Positions 20,813 through 31,339 are shown, counted from the first letter of the stretch. The stretch is 64,000 bases of DNA from Nematostella vectensis (GCF_932526225.1 NC_064041.1:15472951-15536950); one strand, 5' to 3'. The notes: generated by a model not told the origin, from the sequence alone. Made by a program: numbers and translations.

Positions 20813-20894
20813 GGTAGCGTGGCCGAGCGGTCTAAGGCGCTGGTTTTAGGCACCAGTCTCGAAAGAGGCGTGGGTTCGAATCCCACCGCTGCCA
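20813..20894 (+). tRNA. tRNA-Leu(TAG)
   Basis: Consensus. Confidence 0.96.
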
Positions 20895-21245
20895 ATCGCA
20901 ATATTTTTGTAGGTTACTTTTGATACCTTCTTTTGTAAACTAAATCGCTGTAGTTGTCATGGGTCATGGGATCGAGCCCCATACGGACCAGCAGTTTATT
21001 TTTAACTAACCATAGTTGTGTTAACTAGCTAGTCTTTTATTCAGCAACAAAGTTTTCCACAGACTAGACTAAATTGTTGTGATACCAATATTGCAGAAAC
21101 GGCGAGCGGTCTAAGGCGCTGGTTTTAGGCACCAGTCTCGAAAGAGGCGTGGGTTCGAATCCCACCGCTGCCAATTGAATTATTTTTGTAGGTTACTTTT
21201 GATACCTTCTTTTGTAAACTAAATCGCTGTAGTTGTATATCAGTT

Positions 21246-21318
21246 GGTCCGTTAGCTCAGTCGGCAGAGCGTGGTGCTAATAACTCTAAGGTCATGGGTT
21301 CGAGCCCCATACGGACCA
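21246..21318 (+). tRNA. tRNA-Ile(AAT)
   Basis: G40T. Confidence 0.8.
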
Positions 21319-21433
21319 AAAGTTTATTTTTAAATAACCGTCAATACAGTTTTGTTGACTAGCTAGTCTTTTATCCAGCAAAAACGTTCTCCACAGACTT
21401 AACTAATTGTTGTGATAACAATATTGCAGAAAC

Positions 21434-21515
21434 GGTAGCGTGGCCGAGCGGTCTAAGGCGCTGGTTTTAGGCACCAGTCTCGAAAGAGGCGTGGGTTCGA
21501 ATCCCACCGCTGCCA
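21434..21515 (+). tRNA. tRNA-Leu(TAG)
   Basis: Consensus. Confidence 0.96.
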
Positions 21516-21587
21516 ATTGAATTATTTTTGTAAGTTACTTTTAAAACCTTCTTTTGTAAACTAAATCGCTGTAGATGTATATCAGTT

Positions 21588-21660
21588 GGTCCGTTAGCTC
21601 AGTCGGCAGAGCGTGGTGCTAATAACGCTAAGGTCATGGGTTCGAGCCCCATACGGACCA
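21588..21660 (+). tRNA. tRNA-Ile(AAT)
   Basis: Consensus. Confidence 0.95.
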
Positions 21661-21915
21661 GCAGTTTATTTTCAACTAACCATAGTTGTGTTAACTAGCT
21701 AGTCTTTTATTCAGCAACAAAGTTTTCCACAGACTAGACTAAATTGTTGTGATAACAATATTGCAGAAACGGCGAGCGGTCCAAGGCGCTGGTTTTAGGC
21801 ACCAGTCTCTGAAGAGGCGTGGGTTCGAATCAAACCGCTGCCAATTGAATTATTTTTGTAGGTTACTTTTTATACCTTCTTTTGTAAACTAAATCGCTGT
21901 AGTTGTATATCAGTT

Positions 21916-21988
21916 GGTCCGTTAGCTCAGTCGGCAGAGCGTGGTGCTAATAACGATAAGGTCATGGGTTCGAGCCCCATACGGACCA
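21916..21988 (+). tRNA. tRNA-Ile(AAT)
   Basis: C41A. Confidence 0.78.
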
Positions 21989-22103
21989 AAAGTTTATTTT
22001 TTAATTACCGTCAATGCAGTTGTGTTGACCAGCTTGTCTTTTATTCAGCAAAAACGTTCTCCACAGAATTGACTAATTGGTGTGATAACAATATTGCAGA
22101 AAC

Positions 22104-22184
22104 GGTAGCGTGGCCGAGCGGTCCAAGGCGCTGGTTTTAGGCACCAGTCTTTGAAGAGGCGTGGGTTCCAATCCCAATGTGCCA
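22104..22184 (+). pseudogene. tRNA-Leu pseudogene, class C
   Basis: Same defects as 3411; marks the right end of the 5.4-kb duplicated block. Confidence 0.8.
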
Positions 22185-22256
22185 ATTGAATTATTTTTGT
22201 AGGTTACTTTTGATACCTTCTTTTGTAAACTAAATCGCTGTAGTTATATATCAGTT

Positions 22257-22329
22257 GGTCCGTTAGCTCAGTCGGCAGAGCGTGGTGCTAATAACGCTAA
22301 GGTCATGGCTTCGAGCCCCATACGGACCA
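22257..22329 (+). tRNA. tRNA-Ile(AAT)
   Basis: G53C breaks the last T-stem pair and alters the B box. Confidence 0.7.
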
Positions 22330-22444
22330 AAAGTTTATTTTTAAATAACCGTCAATGCAGTTTTGTTGACTGGCTAGTCTTTTATTCAGCAAAAACGTCC
22401 TCCACAGACTTGACCAATTGTTGTGATAACAATATTGCAGAATT

Positions 22445-22526
22445 GGTAGCGTGGCCGAGCGGTCTAAGGCGCTGGTTTTAGGCACCAGTCTCGAAAGAGT
22501 CGTGGGTTCGAATCCCACCGCTGCCA
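22445..22526 (+). tRNA. tRNA-Leu(TAG)
   Basis: One G to T at the end of the variable arm (AGAGTCG). Confidence 0.88.
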
Positions 22527-22598
22527 ATTGAATTATTTTTGTAGGTTACTTTTGATACCTTCTTTTGTAAACTAAATCGCTGTAGTTGTATATCAGTT

Positions 22599-22671
22599 GG
22601 TCCGTTAGCTCAGTCGGCAGAGCGTGGTGCTAATAACGCTAAGGTCATGGGTTCGAGCCCCATACGGACCT
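22599..22671 (+). tRNA. tRNA-Ile(AAT)
   Basis: Discriminator T73. Confidence 0.88.
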
Positions 22672-22786
22672 AAAGTTTATTTTTAAAGAACCGTCAATGC
22701 AGTTGTGTTGACCAGCTTGTCTTTTATTCAGCAAAAACGTTCTCAACAGACTTGACTAATTGTTGTGATAACAATATTGCAGAAAC

Positions 22787-22868
22787 GGTAGCGTGGCCGA
22801 GCGGTCTAAGGCGCTGGTTTTAGGCACCAGTCTCGAAAGAGTCGTGGGTTCGAATCCCACCGCTGCCA
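22787..22868 (+). tRNA. tRNA-Leu(TAG)
   Basis: Variable-arm G to T, as at 22445. Confidence 0.88.
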
Positions 22869-22940
22869 ATTGAATTATTTTTGTAGGTTACTTTTGATAC
22901 CTTCTTTTGTAAACTAAATCGCTGTAGTTGTATATCAGTT

Positions 22941-23013
22941 GGTCCGTTAGCTCAGTCGGCAGAGCGTGGTGCTAATAACGCTAAGGTCATGGGTTCGAGC
23001 CCCATACGGACCT
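22941..23013 (+). tRNA. tRNA-Ile(AAT)
   Basis: Discriminator T73. Confidence 0.88.
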
Positions 23014-23128
23014 AAAGTTTATTTTTAAAGAACCGTCAATGCAGTTGTGTTGACCAGCTTGTCTTTTATTCAGCAAAAACGTTCTCAACAGACTTGACTA
23101 ATTGTTGTGATAACAATATTGCAGAAAT

Positions 23129-23210
23129 GGTAGCGTGGCCGAGCGGTCTAAGGCGCTGGTTTTAGGCACCAGTCTCGAAAGAGGCGTGGGTTCGAATCCC
23201 ACCGCTGCCA
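23129..23210 (+). tRNA. tRNA-Leu(TAG)
   Basis: Consensus. Confidence 0.96.
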
Positions 23211-23561
23211 ATCGCAATATTTTTGTAGGTTACTTTTGATACCTTCTTTTGTAAACTAAATCGCTGTAGTTGTCATGGGTCATGGGATCGAGCCCCATAC
23301 GGACCAGCAGTTTATTTTTAACTAACCATAGTTGTGTTAACTAGCTAGTCTTTTATTCAGCAACAAAGTTTTCCACAGACTAGACTAAATTGTTGTGATA
23401 CCAATATTGCAGAAACGGCGAGCGGTCTAAGGCGCTGGTTTTAGGCACCAGTCTCGAAAGAGGCGTGGGTTCGAATCCCACCGCTGCCAATTGAATTATT
23501 TTTGTAGGTTACTTTTGATACCTTCTTTTGTAAACTAAATCGCTGTAGTTGTATATCAGTT

Positions 23562-23634
23562 GGTCCGTTAGCTCAGTCGGCAGAGCGTGGTGCTAATAAC
23601 TCTAAGGTCATGGGTTCGAGCCCCATACGGACCA
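23562..23634 (+). tRNA. tRNA-Ile(AAT)
   Basis: G40T. Confidence 0.8.
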
Positions 23635-23749
23635 AAAGTTTATTTTTAAATAACCGTCAATACAGTTTTGTTGACTAGCTAGTCTTTTATCCAGCAAAAA
23701 CGTTCTCCACAGACTTAACTAATTGTTGTGATAACAATATTGCAGAAAC

Positions 23750-23831
23750 GGTAGCGTGGCCGAGCGGTCTAAGGCGCTGGTTTTAGGCACCAGTCTCGAA
23801 AGAGGCGTGGGTTCGAATCCCACCGCTGCCA
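23750..23831 (+). tRNA. tRNA-Leu(TAG)
   Basis: Consensus. Confidence 0.96.
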
Positions 23832-23903
23832 ATTGAATTATTTTTGTAGATTACTTTTGATACCTTCTTTTGTAAACTAAATCGCTGTAGTTGTATATCA
23901 GTT

Positions 23904-23976
23904 GGTCCGTTAGCTCAGTCGGCAAAGCGTGGTGCTAATAACGCTAAGGTCATGTGTTTGAGCCCCATACGGACCT
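23904..23976 (+). tRNA. tRNA-Ile(AAT), C56T variant
   Basis: G22A, C56T, a G to T in the T stem and T73; followed by a normal Leu. Confidence 0.45.
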
Positions 23977-24091
23977 AAAGTTTATTTTCAAAGAACCGTC
24001 AATGCAGTTGTGTTGACCAGCTTGTCTTTTATTCAGCAAAAACGTTCTCAACAGACTTGACTAATTGTTGTGATAACAATATTGCAGAAAT

Positions 24092-24173
24092 GGTAGCGTG
24101 GCCGAGCGGTCTAAGGCGCTGGTTTTAGGCACCAGTCTCGAAAGAGGCGTGGGTTCGAATCCCACCGCTGCCA
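24092..24173 (+). tRNA. tRNA-Leu(TAG)
   Basis: Consensus. Confidence 0.96.
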
Positions 24174-24524
24174 ATAGCAATATTTTTGTAGGTTACTTTT
24201 GATACCTTCTTTTGTAAACTAAATCGCTGTAGTTGTCATGGGTCATGGGATCGAGCCCCATACGGACCAGCAGTTTATTTTTAACTAACCATAGTTGTGT
24301 TAACTAGCTAGTCTTTTATTCAGCAACAAAGTTTTCCACAGACTAGACTAAATTGTTGTGATACCAATATTGCAGAAACGGCGAGCGGTCTAAGGCGCTG
24401 GTTTTAGGCACCAGTCTCGAAAGAGGCGTGGGTTCGAATCCCACCGCTGCCAATTGAATTATTTTTGTAGGTTACTTTTGATACCTTCTTTTGTAAACTA
24501 AATCGCTGTAGTTGTATATCAGTT

Positions 24525-24597
24525 GGTCCGTTAGCTCAGTCGGCAGAGCGTGGTGCTAATAACGCTAAGGTCATGGGTTCGAGCCCCATACGGACAA
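24525..24597 (+). tRNA. tRNA-Ile(AAT)
   Basis: C72A loses the first acceptor pair. Confidence 0.75.
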
Positions 24598-24712
24598 AAA
24601 GTTTATTTTTAAATAACCGTCAATGCAGTTTTGTTGACTAGCTAGTCTTTTATCCAGCAAAAACGTTCTCCACAGACTTAACTAATTGTTGTGATAACAA
24701 TATTGCAGAAAC

Positions 24713-24794
24713 GGTAGCGTGGCCGAGCGGTCTAAGGCGCTGGTTTTAGGCACCAGTCTCGAAAGAGGCGTGGGTTCGAATCCCACCGCTGCCA
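24713..24794 (+). tRNA. tRNA-Leu(TAG)
   Basis: Consensus. Confidence 0.96.
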
Positions 24795-24866
24795 ATTGAA
24801 TTATTTTTGTAGATTACTTTTGATACCTTCTTTTGTAAACTAAATCGCTGTAGTTGTATATCAGTT

Positions 24867-24939
24867 GGTCCGTTAGCTCAGTCGGCAAAGCGTGGTGCTA
24901 ATAACGCTAAGGTCATGGGTTTGAGCCCCATACGGACCA
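24867..24939 (+). tRNA. tRNA-Ile(AAT), C56T variant
   Basis: G22A and C56T; last cassette of this class in the array. Confidence 0.55.
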
Positions 24940-25156
24940 AAAGTTTATTTTTAAATAACCGTCAATGCAGTTTTGTTGACTAGCTAGTCTTTTATTCAGC
25001 AAAAACGTTCTCCACAGACTTGACTAATTGTTGTGATAACAATATTGCAGTGGGTTGCGGTGGGTTCGAATCCCACCGCTGCCAATTGAATTATTTTTGT
25101 AGGTTACTTTTGATACCTTCTTTTGTAAACTAAATCGCTGTAGTTGTATATCAGTT

Positions 25157-25229
25157 GGTCCGTTAGCTCAGTCGGCAGAGCGTGGTGCTAATAACGCTAA
25201 GGTCATGGGTTCGAGCCCCATACGGACCA
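25157..25229 (+). tRNA. tRNA-Ile(AAT)
   Basis: Consensus. Confidence 0.95.
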
Positions 25230-25345
25230 AAAGTTTATTTTTAAATAACCGTCAATGCAGTTTTGTTGACTAGCTAGCCTTTTATTCAAGAACAAAGTTC
25301 TCCACAGACTAGCCTGAGTTGTTGTGATAACAATATTGCAGAAAC

Positions 25346-25427
25346 GGTAGCGTGGCCGAGCGGTCTAAGGCGCTGGTTTTAGGCACCAGTCTCGAAAGAG
25401 GCGTGGGTTCGAATCCCACCGCTGTCA
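25346..25427 (+). tRNA. tRNA-Leu(TAG)
   Basis: C71T wobble. Confidence 0.9.
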
Positions 25428-25499
25428 ATTGAATTATTTTTGTAGGTTACTTTTGATACCTTCTTTTGTAAACTAAATCGCTGTAGTTGTATATCAGTT

Positions 25500-25572
25500 G
25501 GTCCGTTAGCTCAGTCGGCAGAGCGTGGTGCTAATAACGCTAAGGTCATGGGTTCGAGCCCCATACATACCA
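25500..25572 (+). tRNA. tRNA-Ile(AAT)
   Basis: G68A and G69T: two adjacent acceptor mismatches. Confidence 0.6.
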
Positions 25573-25687
25573 AAAGTTTATTTTTAAATAACCGTCAATG
25601 CAGTTGTGTTGACCAGCTTGTCTTTTATTCAGCAAAAACGTTCTCAACAGACTTGACTAATTGTTGTGATAACAATATTGCAGAAAC

Positions 25688-25769
25688 GGTTGCGTGGCCG
25701 AGCGGTCTAAGGCGCTGGTTTTAGGCACCAGTCTCGAAAGAGGCGTGGGTTCGAATCCCACCGCTGCCA
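25688..25769 (+). tRNA. tRNA-Leu(TAG)
   Basis: A4T mismatch. Confidence 0.8.
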
Positions 25770-26120
25770 ATCGCAATATTTTTGTAGGTTACTTTTGATA
25801 CCTTCTTTTGTAAACTAAATCGCTGTAGTTGTCGTGCGTCATGGGTTCGAGCCCCATACGGACCAGCAGTTTATTTTTAACTAACCATAGTTGTGTTAAC
25901 TAGCTAGTCTTTTATTCAGCAACAAAGTTTTCCACAGACTAGACTAAATTGTTGTGATAACAATATTGCAGAAACGGCGAGCGGTCTAAGGCGCTGGTTT
26001 TAGGCACCAGTCTCGAAAGAGGCGTGGGTTCGAATCAAACCGCTGCAAATTGATTTTTTTTTGTAGGTTACTTTTTATACCTTCTTTTGTAAACTAAATC
26101 GCTGTAGTTATATATCAGTT

Positions 26121-26193
26121 GGTCCGTTAGCTCAGTCGGCAGAGCGTGGTGCTAATAACGCTAAGGTCATGGGTTCGAGCCCCATACGGACCA
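26121..26193 (+). tRNA. tRNA-Ile(AAT)
   Basis: Consensus. Confidence 0.95.
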
Positions 26194-26308
26194 AAAGTTT
26201 ATTTCTAAATAACCGTCAATGCAGTTTTGTTGACTGGCTAGTCTTTTATTCAGCAAAAACGTCCTCCACAGACTTGACCAATTGTTGTGATAACAATATT
26301 GCAGAAAC

Positions 26309-26390
26309 GGTAGCGTGGCCGAGCGGTCTAAGGCGCTGGTTTTAGGCACCAGTCTCGAAAGAGGCGTGGGTTCGAATCCCACCGCTGTCA
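26309..26390 (+). tRNA. tRNA-Leu(TAG)
   Basis: C71T wobble. Confidence 0.9.
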
Positions 26391-26462
26391 ATTGAATTAT
26401 TTTTGTAGGTTACTTTTGATACCTTCTTTTGTAAACTAAATCGCTGTAGTTGTATATCAGTT

Positions 26463-26535
26463 GGTCCGTTAGCTCAGTCGGCAGAGCGTGGTGCAAATAA
26501 CGCTAAGGTCATGGGTTCGAGCCCCATACGGACCA
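26463..26535 (+). tRNA. tRNA-Ile(AAT)
   Basis: T33A destroys the invariant U-turn base; unlikely to decode. Confidence 0.65.
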
Positions 26536-26651
26536 AAAGTTTATTTTTAAATAACCGTCAATGCAGTTTTGTTGACTAGCTAGTCTTTTATTAAAGAACA
26601 AAGTTCTCCACAGACTAGCCTGAGTTGTTGTGATAACAATATTGCAGAAAC

Positions 26652-26733
26652 GGTAGCGTGGCCGAGCGGTCTAAGGCGCTGGTTTTAGGCACCAGTCTCG
26701 AAAGAGGCGTGGGTTCGAATCCCACCGCTGTCA
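26652..26733 (+). tRNA. tRNA-Leu(TAG)
   Basis: C71T wobble. Confidence 0.9.
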
Positions 26734-26805
26734 ATTGAATTATTTTTGTAGGTTACTTTTGATACCTTCTTTTGTAAACTAAATCGCTGTAGTTGTATAT
26801 CAGTT

Positions 26806-26878
26806 GGTCCGTTAGCTCAGTCGGCAGAGCGTGGTGCTAATAACGCTAAGGTCATGGGTTCGAGCCCCATACGGACCA
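26806..26878 (+). tRNA. tRNA-Ile(AAT)
   Basis: Consensus. Confidence 0.95.
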
Positions 26879-26993
26879 AAAGTTTATTTTTAAATAACCG
26901 TCAATGCAGTTGTGTTGACCAGCTTGTCTTTTATTCAGCAAAAACGTTCTCAACAGACTTGACTAATTGTTGTGATAACAATATTGCAGAAAT

Positions 26994-27075
26994 GGTAGCG
27001 TGGCCGAGCGGTCTAAGGCGCTGGTTTTAGGCACCAGTCTCGAAAGAGGCGTGGGTTCGAATCCCACCGCTGCCA
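26994..27075 (+). tRNA. tRNA-Leu(TAG)
   Basis: Consensus. Confidence 0.96.
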
Positions 27076-27426
27076 ATTGAAATATTTTTGTAGGTTACTT
27101 TTGATACCTTCTTTTGTAAACTAAATCGCTGTAGTTGTCGTGGGTCATGGGTTCGAGCCCCATACGGACCAGCAGTTTATTTTTAACTAACCATAGTTGT
27201 GTTAACTAGCTAGTCTTTTATTCAGCAACAAAGTTTTCCACAGACTAGACTAAATTGTTGTGATAACAATATTGCAGAAACGGCGAGCGGTCTAAGGCGC
27301 TGGTTTTAGGCACCAGTCTCGAAAGAGGAGTGGGTTCGAATCAAACCGCTGTCAATTGAATTATTTTTGTAGGTTACTTTTGATACCTTCTTTTGTAAAC
27401 TAAATCGCTGTAGTTGTATATCAGTT

Positions 27427-27499
27427 GGTCCGTTAGCTCAGTCGGCAGAGCGTGGTGCTAATAACGCTAAGGTCATGGGTTCGAGCCCCATACGGACCA
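27427..27499 (+). tRNA. tRNA-Ile(AAT)
   Basis: Consensus; tandem duplicate of 26806 (621 bp apart). Confidence 0.95.
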
Positions 27500-27614
27500 A
27501 AAGTTTATTTTTAAATAACCGTCAATGCAGTTGTGTTGACCAGCTTGTCTTTTATTCAGCAAAAACGTTCTCAACAGACTTGACTAATTGTTGTGATAAC
27601 AATATTGCAGAAAT

Positions 27615-27696
27615 GGTAGCGTGGCCGAGCGGTCTAAGGCGCTGGTTTTAGGCACCAGTCTCGAAAGAGGCGTGGGTTCGAATCCCACCGCTGCCA
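27615..27696 (+). tRNA. tRNA-Leu(TAG)
   Basis: Consensus; tandem duplicate of 26994. Confidence 0.96.
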
Positions 27697-28047
27697 ATTG
27701 AAATATTTTTGTAGGTTACTTTTGATACCTTCTTTTGTAAACTAAATCGCTGTAGTTGTCGTGGGTCATGGGTTCGAGCCCCATACGGACCAGCAGTTTA
27801 TTTTTAACTAACCATAGTTGTGTTAACTAGCTAGTCTTTTATTCAGCAACAAAGTTTTCCACAGACTAGACTAAATTGTTGTGATAACAATATTGCAGAA
27901 ACGGCGAGCGGTCTAAGGCGCTGGTTTTAGGCACCAGTCTCGAAAGAGGAGTGGGTTCGAATCAAACCGCTGCCAATTGATTTTTTTTTGTAGGTTACTT
28001 TTTATACCTTCTTTTGTAAACTAAATCGCTGTAGTTGTATATCAGTT

Positions 28048-28120
28048 GGTCCGTTAGCTCAGTCGGCAGAGCGTGGTGCTAATAACGCTAAGGTCATGGG
28101 TTCGAGCCCCATACGTACCA
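28048..28120 (+). tRNA. tRNA-Ile(AAT)
   Basis: G69T mismatch. Confidence 0.75.
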
Positions 28121-28235
28121 AAAGTGTATTTTTAAATAACCGTCAATGCAGTTTTGTTGACTAGCTAGTCTTTTATTCAGCAAAAACGTTCTCCACAGAC
28201 TTGACTAATTGTTGTGATAACAATATTGCAGAAAC

Positions 28236-28317
28236 GATAGCGTGGCCGAGCGGTCTAAGGCGCTGGTTTTAGGCACCAGTCTCGAAAGAGGCGTGGGTTC
28301 GAATCCCACCGCTGCCA
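28236..28317 (+). tRNA. tRNA-Leu(TAG)
   Basis: G2A gives an A-C mismatch in the acceptor stem. Confidence 0.78.
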
Positions 28318-28389
28318 ATTGAATTATTTTTGTAGGTTACTTTTGATACCTTCTTTTGTAAACTAAATCGCTGTAGTTGTATATCAGTT

Positions 28390-28462
28390 GGTCCGTTAGC
28401 TCAGTCGGCAGAGCGTGGTGCTAATAACGCTAGGGTCATGGGTTCGAGCCCCATACGGACGT
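28390..28462 (+). tRNA. tRNA-Ile(AAT)
   Basis: A44G and C72G; G1-G72 mismatch, and T73. Confidence 0.7.
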
Positions 28463-28577
28463 AAAGTTTATTTTTAAAGAACCGTCAATGCAGTTGTGTT
28501 GACCAGCTTGTCTTTTATTCAGCAAAAACGTACTCCACAGACTTGACTAATTGTTGTGATAACAATATTGCAGAAAC

Positions 28578-28659
28578 GGTAGCGTGGCCGAGCGGTCTAA
28601 GGCGCTGGTTTTAGGCACCAGTCTCGAAAGAGGCGTGGGTTCGAATCCCACCGCTGCCA
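28578..28659 (+). tRNA. tRNA-Leu(TAG)
   Basis: Consensus. Confidence 0.96.
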
Positions 28660-28731
28660 ATTGAATTATTTTTGTAGGTTACTTTTTATACCTTCTTTTG
28701 TAAACTAAATCGCTGTAGTTGTATATCAGTT

Positions 28732-28804
28732 GGTCCGTTAGCTCAGTCGGCAGAGCGTGGTGCTAATAACGCTAAGGTCATGGGTTCGAGCCCCATACGG
28801 ACCA
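28732..28804 (+). tRNA. tRNA-Ile(AAT)
   Basis: Consensus. Confidence 0.95.
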
Positions 28805-28920
28805 AAAGTTTATTTTTAAATAACCGTCAATGCAGTTTTGTTGACTAGCTAGTCTTTTATTCAAGAACAAAGTTCTCCACAGACTAGACTGAGTTGTTGT
28901 GATAACAATATTGCAGAAAC

Positions 28921-29002
28921 GGTAGCGCGTCCGAGCGGTCTAAGGCGCTGGTTTTAAGCACCAGTCTCGAAAGAGGCGTGGGTTCGAATCCCACCGCTGC
29001 CA
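28921..29002 (+). tRNA. tRNA-Leu(TAA), anticodon variant
   Basis: The anticodon loop reads TTTAAGC, so the anticodon is TAA instead of TAG, which would read UUA. The stem, long variable arm and acceptor remain those of Leu, so the amino acid identity should not change. The A box is altered at TGG to CGT. It is the only full-length copy with this anticodon in the window. Confidence 0.8.
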
Positions 29003-29074
29003 ATTGAATTATTTTTTTAGGTTACTTTTGATACCTTCTTTTGTAAACTAAATCGCTGTAGTTTTATATCAGTT

Positions 29075-29147
29075 GGTCCGTTAGCTCAGTCGGCAGAGCG
29101 TGGTGCTAATAACGCTAAGGTCATGGGTTCGAGCCCCATACGGACCA
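29075..29147 (+). tRNA. tRNA-Ile(AAT)
   Basis: Consensus. Confidence 0.95.
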
Positions 29148-29257
29148 GCAGTTTATTTTTAACTAACCATAGTTGTGTTGACTAGCTAGTCTTTTATTCA
29201 GCAACAAGGTCCTCCACAGACTAGACTGAGTTGTTGTGATAACAATATTGCAGAAAC

Positions 29258-29339
29258 GGTGGCGTGGCCCAGCGGTCTAAGGCGCTGGTTTTAGGCACCA
29301 GTCTCGAAAGAGGCGTGGGTTCCAATCCCACCGCTGCCA
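29258..29339 (+). tRNA. tRNA-Leu(TAG), degenerate
   Basis: A4G (wobble), G13C next to the D stem and G57C in the T loop. Confidence 0.6.
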
Positions 29340-29636
29340 ATTGAATTATTTTTGTAGGTTACTTTTGATACCTTCTTTTGTAAACTAAATCGCTAACTAA
29401 CCATAGTTGTGTTAACTAGCTAGTCTTTTATTCAGCAACAAAGTTTTCCACAGACTAGACTAAATTGTTGTGATAACAATATTGCAGAAACGGCGAGCGG
29501 TCTAAGGCGCTGGTTTTAGGCACCAGTCTCGAAAGAGGCGTGGGTTCGAATCCCACCGCTGCCAATTGAATTATTTTTGTAGGTTACTTTTGATACCTTC
29601 TTTTGTAAACTAAATCGCTGTAGTTGTATATCAGTT

Positions 29637-29709
29637 GGTCCGTTAGCTCAGTCGGCAGAGCGTGGTGCTAATAACGCTAAGGTCATGGGTTCGAGCCCCA
29701 TACGGACCA
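29637..29709 (+). tRNA. tRNA-Ile(AAT)
   Basis: Consensus. Confidence 0.95.
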
Positions 29710-29824
29710 AAAGTTTATTTTTAAATAACCGTCAATGCAGTTGTGTTGACCAGCTTGTCTTTTATTCAGCAAAAACGTTCTCAACAGACTTGACTAATTG
29801 TTGTGATAACAATATTGCAGAAAT

Positions 29825-29906
29825 GGTAGCGTGGCCGAGCGGTCTAAGGCGCTGGTTTTAGGCACCAGTCTCGAAAGAGGCGTGGGTTCGAATCCCACCG
29901 CTGCCA
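29825..29906 (+). tRNA. tRNA-Leu(TAG)
   Basis: Consensus. Confidence 0.96.
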
Positions 29907-30257
29907 ATTGAAATATTTTTGTAGGTTACTTTTGATACCTTCTTTTGTAAACTAAATCGCTGTAGTTGTCGTGGGTCATGGGTTCGAGCCCCATACGGAC
30001 CAGCAGTTTATTTTTAACTAACCATAGTTGTGTTAACTAGCTAGTCTTTTATTCAGCAACAAAGTTTTCCACAGACTAGACTAAATTGTTGTGATAACAA
30101 TATTGCAGAAACGGCGAGCGGTCTAAGGCGCTGGTTTTAGGCACCAGTCTCGAAAGAGGCGTGGGTTCGAATCCCACCGCTGCCAATTGAATTATTTTTG
30201 TAGGTTACTTTTTATACCTTCTTTTGTAAACTAAACCGCTGTAGTTGTATATCAGTT

Positions 30258-30330
30258 GGTCCGTTAGCTCAGTCGGCAGAGCGTGGTGCTAATAACGCTA
30301 AGGTCATGGGTTCGAGCCCCATACGGACCA
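30258..30330 (+). tRNA. tRNA-Ile(AAT)
   Basis: Consensus. Confidence 0.95.
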
Positions 30331-30440
30331 GCAGTTTATTTTTAACTAACCATAGTTGTGTTGACTAGCTAGCCTTTTATTCAGCAACAAGGTCCTCCAC
30401 AGACTAGACTGAGGTGTTGTGATAACAATATTGCAGAAAC

Positions 30441-30522
30441 GGTAGCGTGGCCGAGCGGTCTAAGGCGCTGGTTTTAGGCACCAGTCTCGAAAGAGGCGTG
30501 GGTTCCAATCCCACCGCTGCCA
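30441..30522 (+). tRNA. tRNA-Leu(TAG)
   Basis: G57C weakens the B box. Confidence 0.72.
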
Positions 30523-30819
30523 ATTGAATTATTTTTGTAGATTACTTTTGATACCTTCTTTTGTAAACTAAATCGCTAACTAACCATAGTTGTGTTAACT
30601 AGCTAGTCTTTTATTCAGCAACAAAGTTTTCCACAGACTAGACTAAATTGTTGTGATAACAATATTGCAGAAACGGCGAGCGGTCTAAGGCGCTGGTTTT
30701 AGGCACCAGTCTCGAAAGAGGCGTGGGTTCGAATCCCACCGCGGTCAATTGAAATATTTTTGTAGGTTACTTTTGATACCTTCTTTTGTAAACTAAATCG
30801 CTGTAGTGGTATATCAGTT

Positions 30820-30892
30820 GGTCCGTTAGCTCAGCCGGCAGAGCGTGGTGCTAATAACGCTAAGGTCATGGGTTCGAGCCCCATACGGACCA
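30820..30892 (+). tRNA. tRNA-Ile(AAT)
   Basis: T16C in the D loop; neutral by structure. Confidence 0.93.
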
Positions 30893-31002
30893 GTAGTTAA
30901 TTTTTAACTAACCATAGTTGTGTTGACTAGCTAGTTTTTTATTCAGCAACAAAGTTTTCCACAGACTAGACTGAGTTGTTGTGATAACAATATTGCAGAA
31001 AC

Positions 31003-31084
31003 GGTAGCGTGGCCGAGCGGTCTAAGGCGCTGGTTTTAGGCACCAGTCTCGAAAGAGGCGTGGGTTCGAATCCCACCGCTGCCA
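31003..31084 (+). tRNA. tRNA-Leu(TAG)
   Basis: Consensus. Confidence 0.96.
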
Positions 31085-31156
31085 ATTGAATTATTTTTGT
31101 AGGTTACTTTTGCTACCTTCTTTTGTAAACTAAATCGCTGTAGTTGTGTATCAGTT

Positions 31157-31229
31157 GGTCCGTTAGCTCAGTCGGCAGAGCGTGGTGGTAATAACGCTAA
31201 GGTCATGGGTTCGAGCCCCATACGGACCA
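31157..31229 (+). tRNA. tRNA-Ile(AAT)
   Basis: C32G in the anticodon loop (GTAATAA). Confidence 0.82.
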
Positions 31230-31339
31230 GCAGTTTATTTTTAACTAACCATAGTTGTGGTGACTAGCTAGTCTTTAATTCAGCAACAAAGTTTTCCACA
31301 GACTAGACTAAATTGTTGTGATAACAATATTGCAGAAAC

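Larger units (their letters stand above)
16721..22150 (+). repeat. 5.4-kb duplicated array block, copy 2
   Basis: Partner of 1-5430. Its left part also overlaps the third, partial copy of the 3.58-kb tandem block. Confidence 0.92.
26731..27972 (+). repeat. Tandem duplication of a 621-bp block
   Basis: Copies 26731-27351 and 27352-27972 carry the same Ile, Leu, Ile stub and class B Leu, including the private GAGGAGTGGG change. Confidence 0.9.

Noticed and set aside
2314-26391. Repeated - strand open frames of 74-76 codons (MAAVGFEPTPLSRLVPKT...) at nine places
   Set aside because: They are the reverse complement of a Leu gene, spacer and Ile gene. They recur only because the unit recurs.
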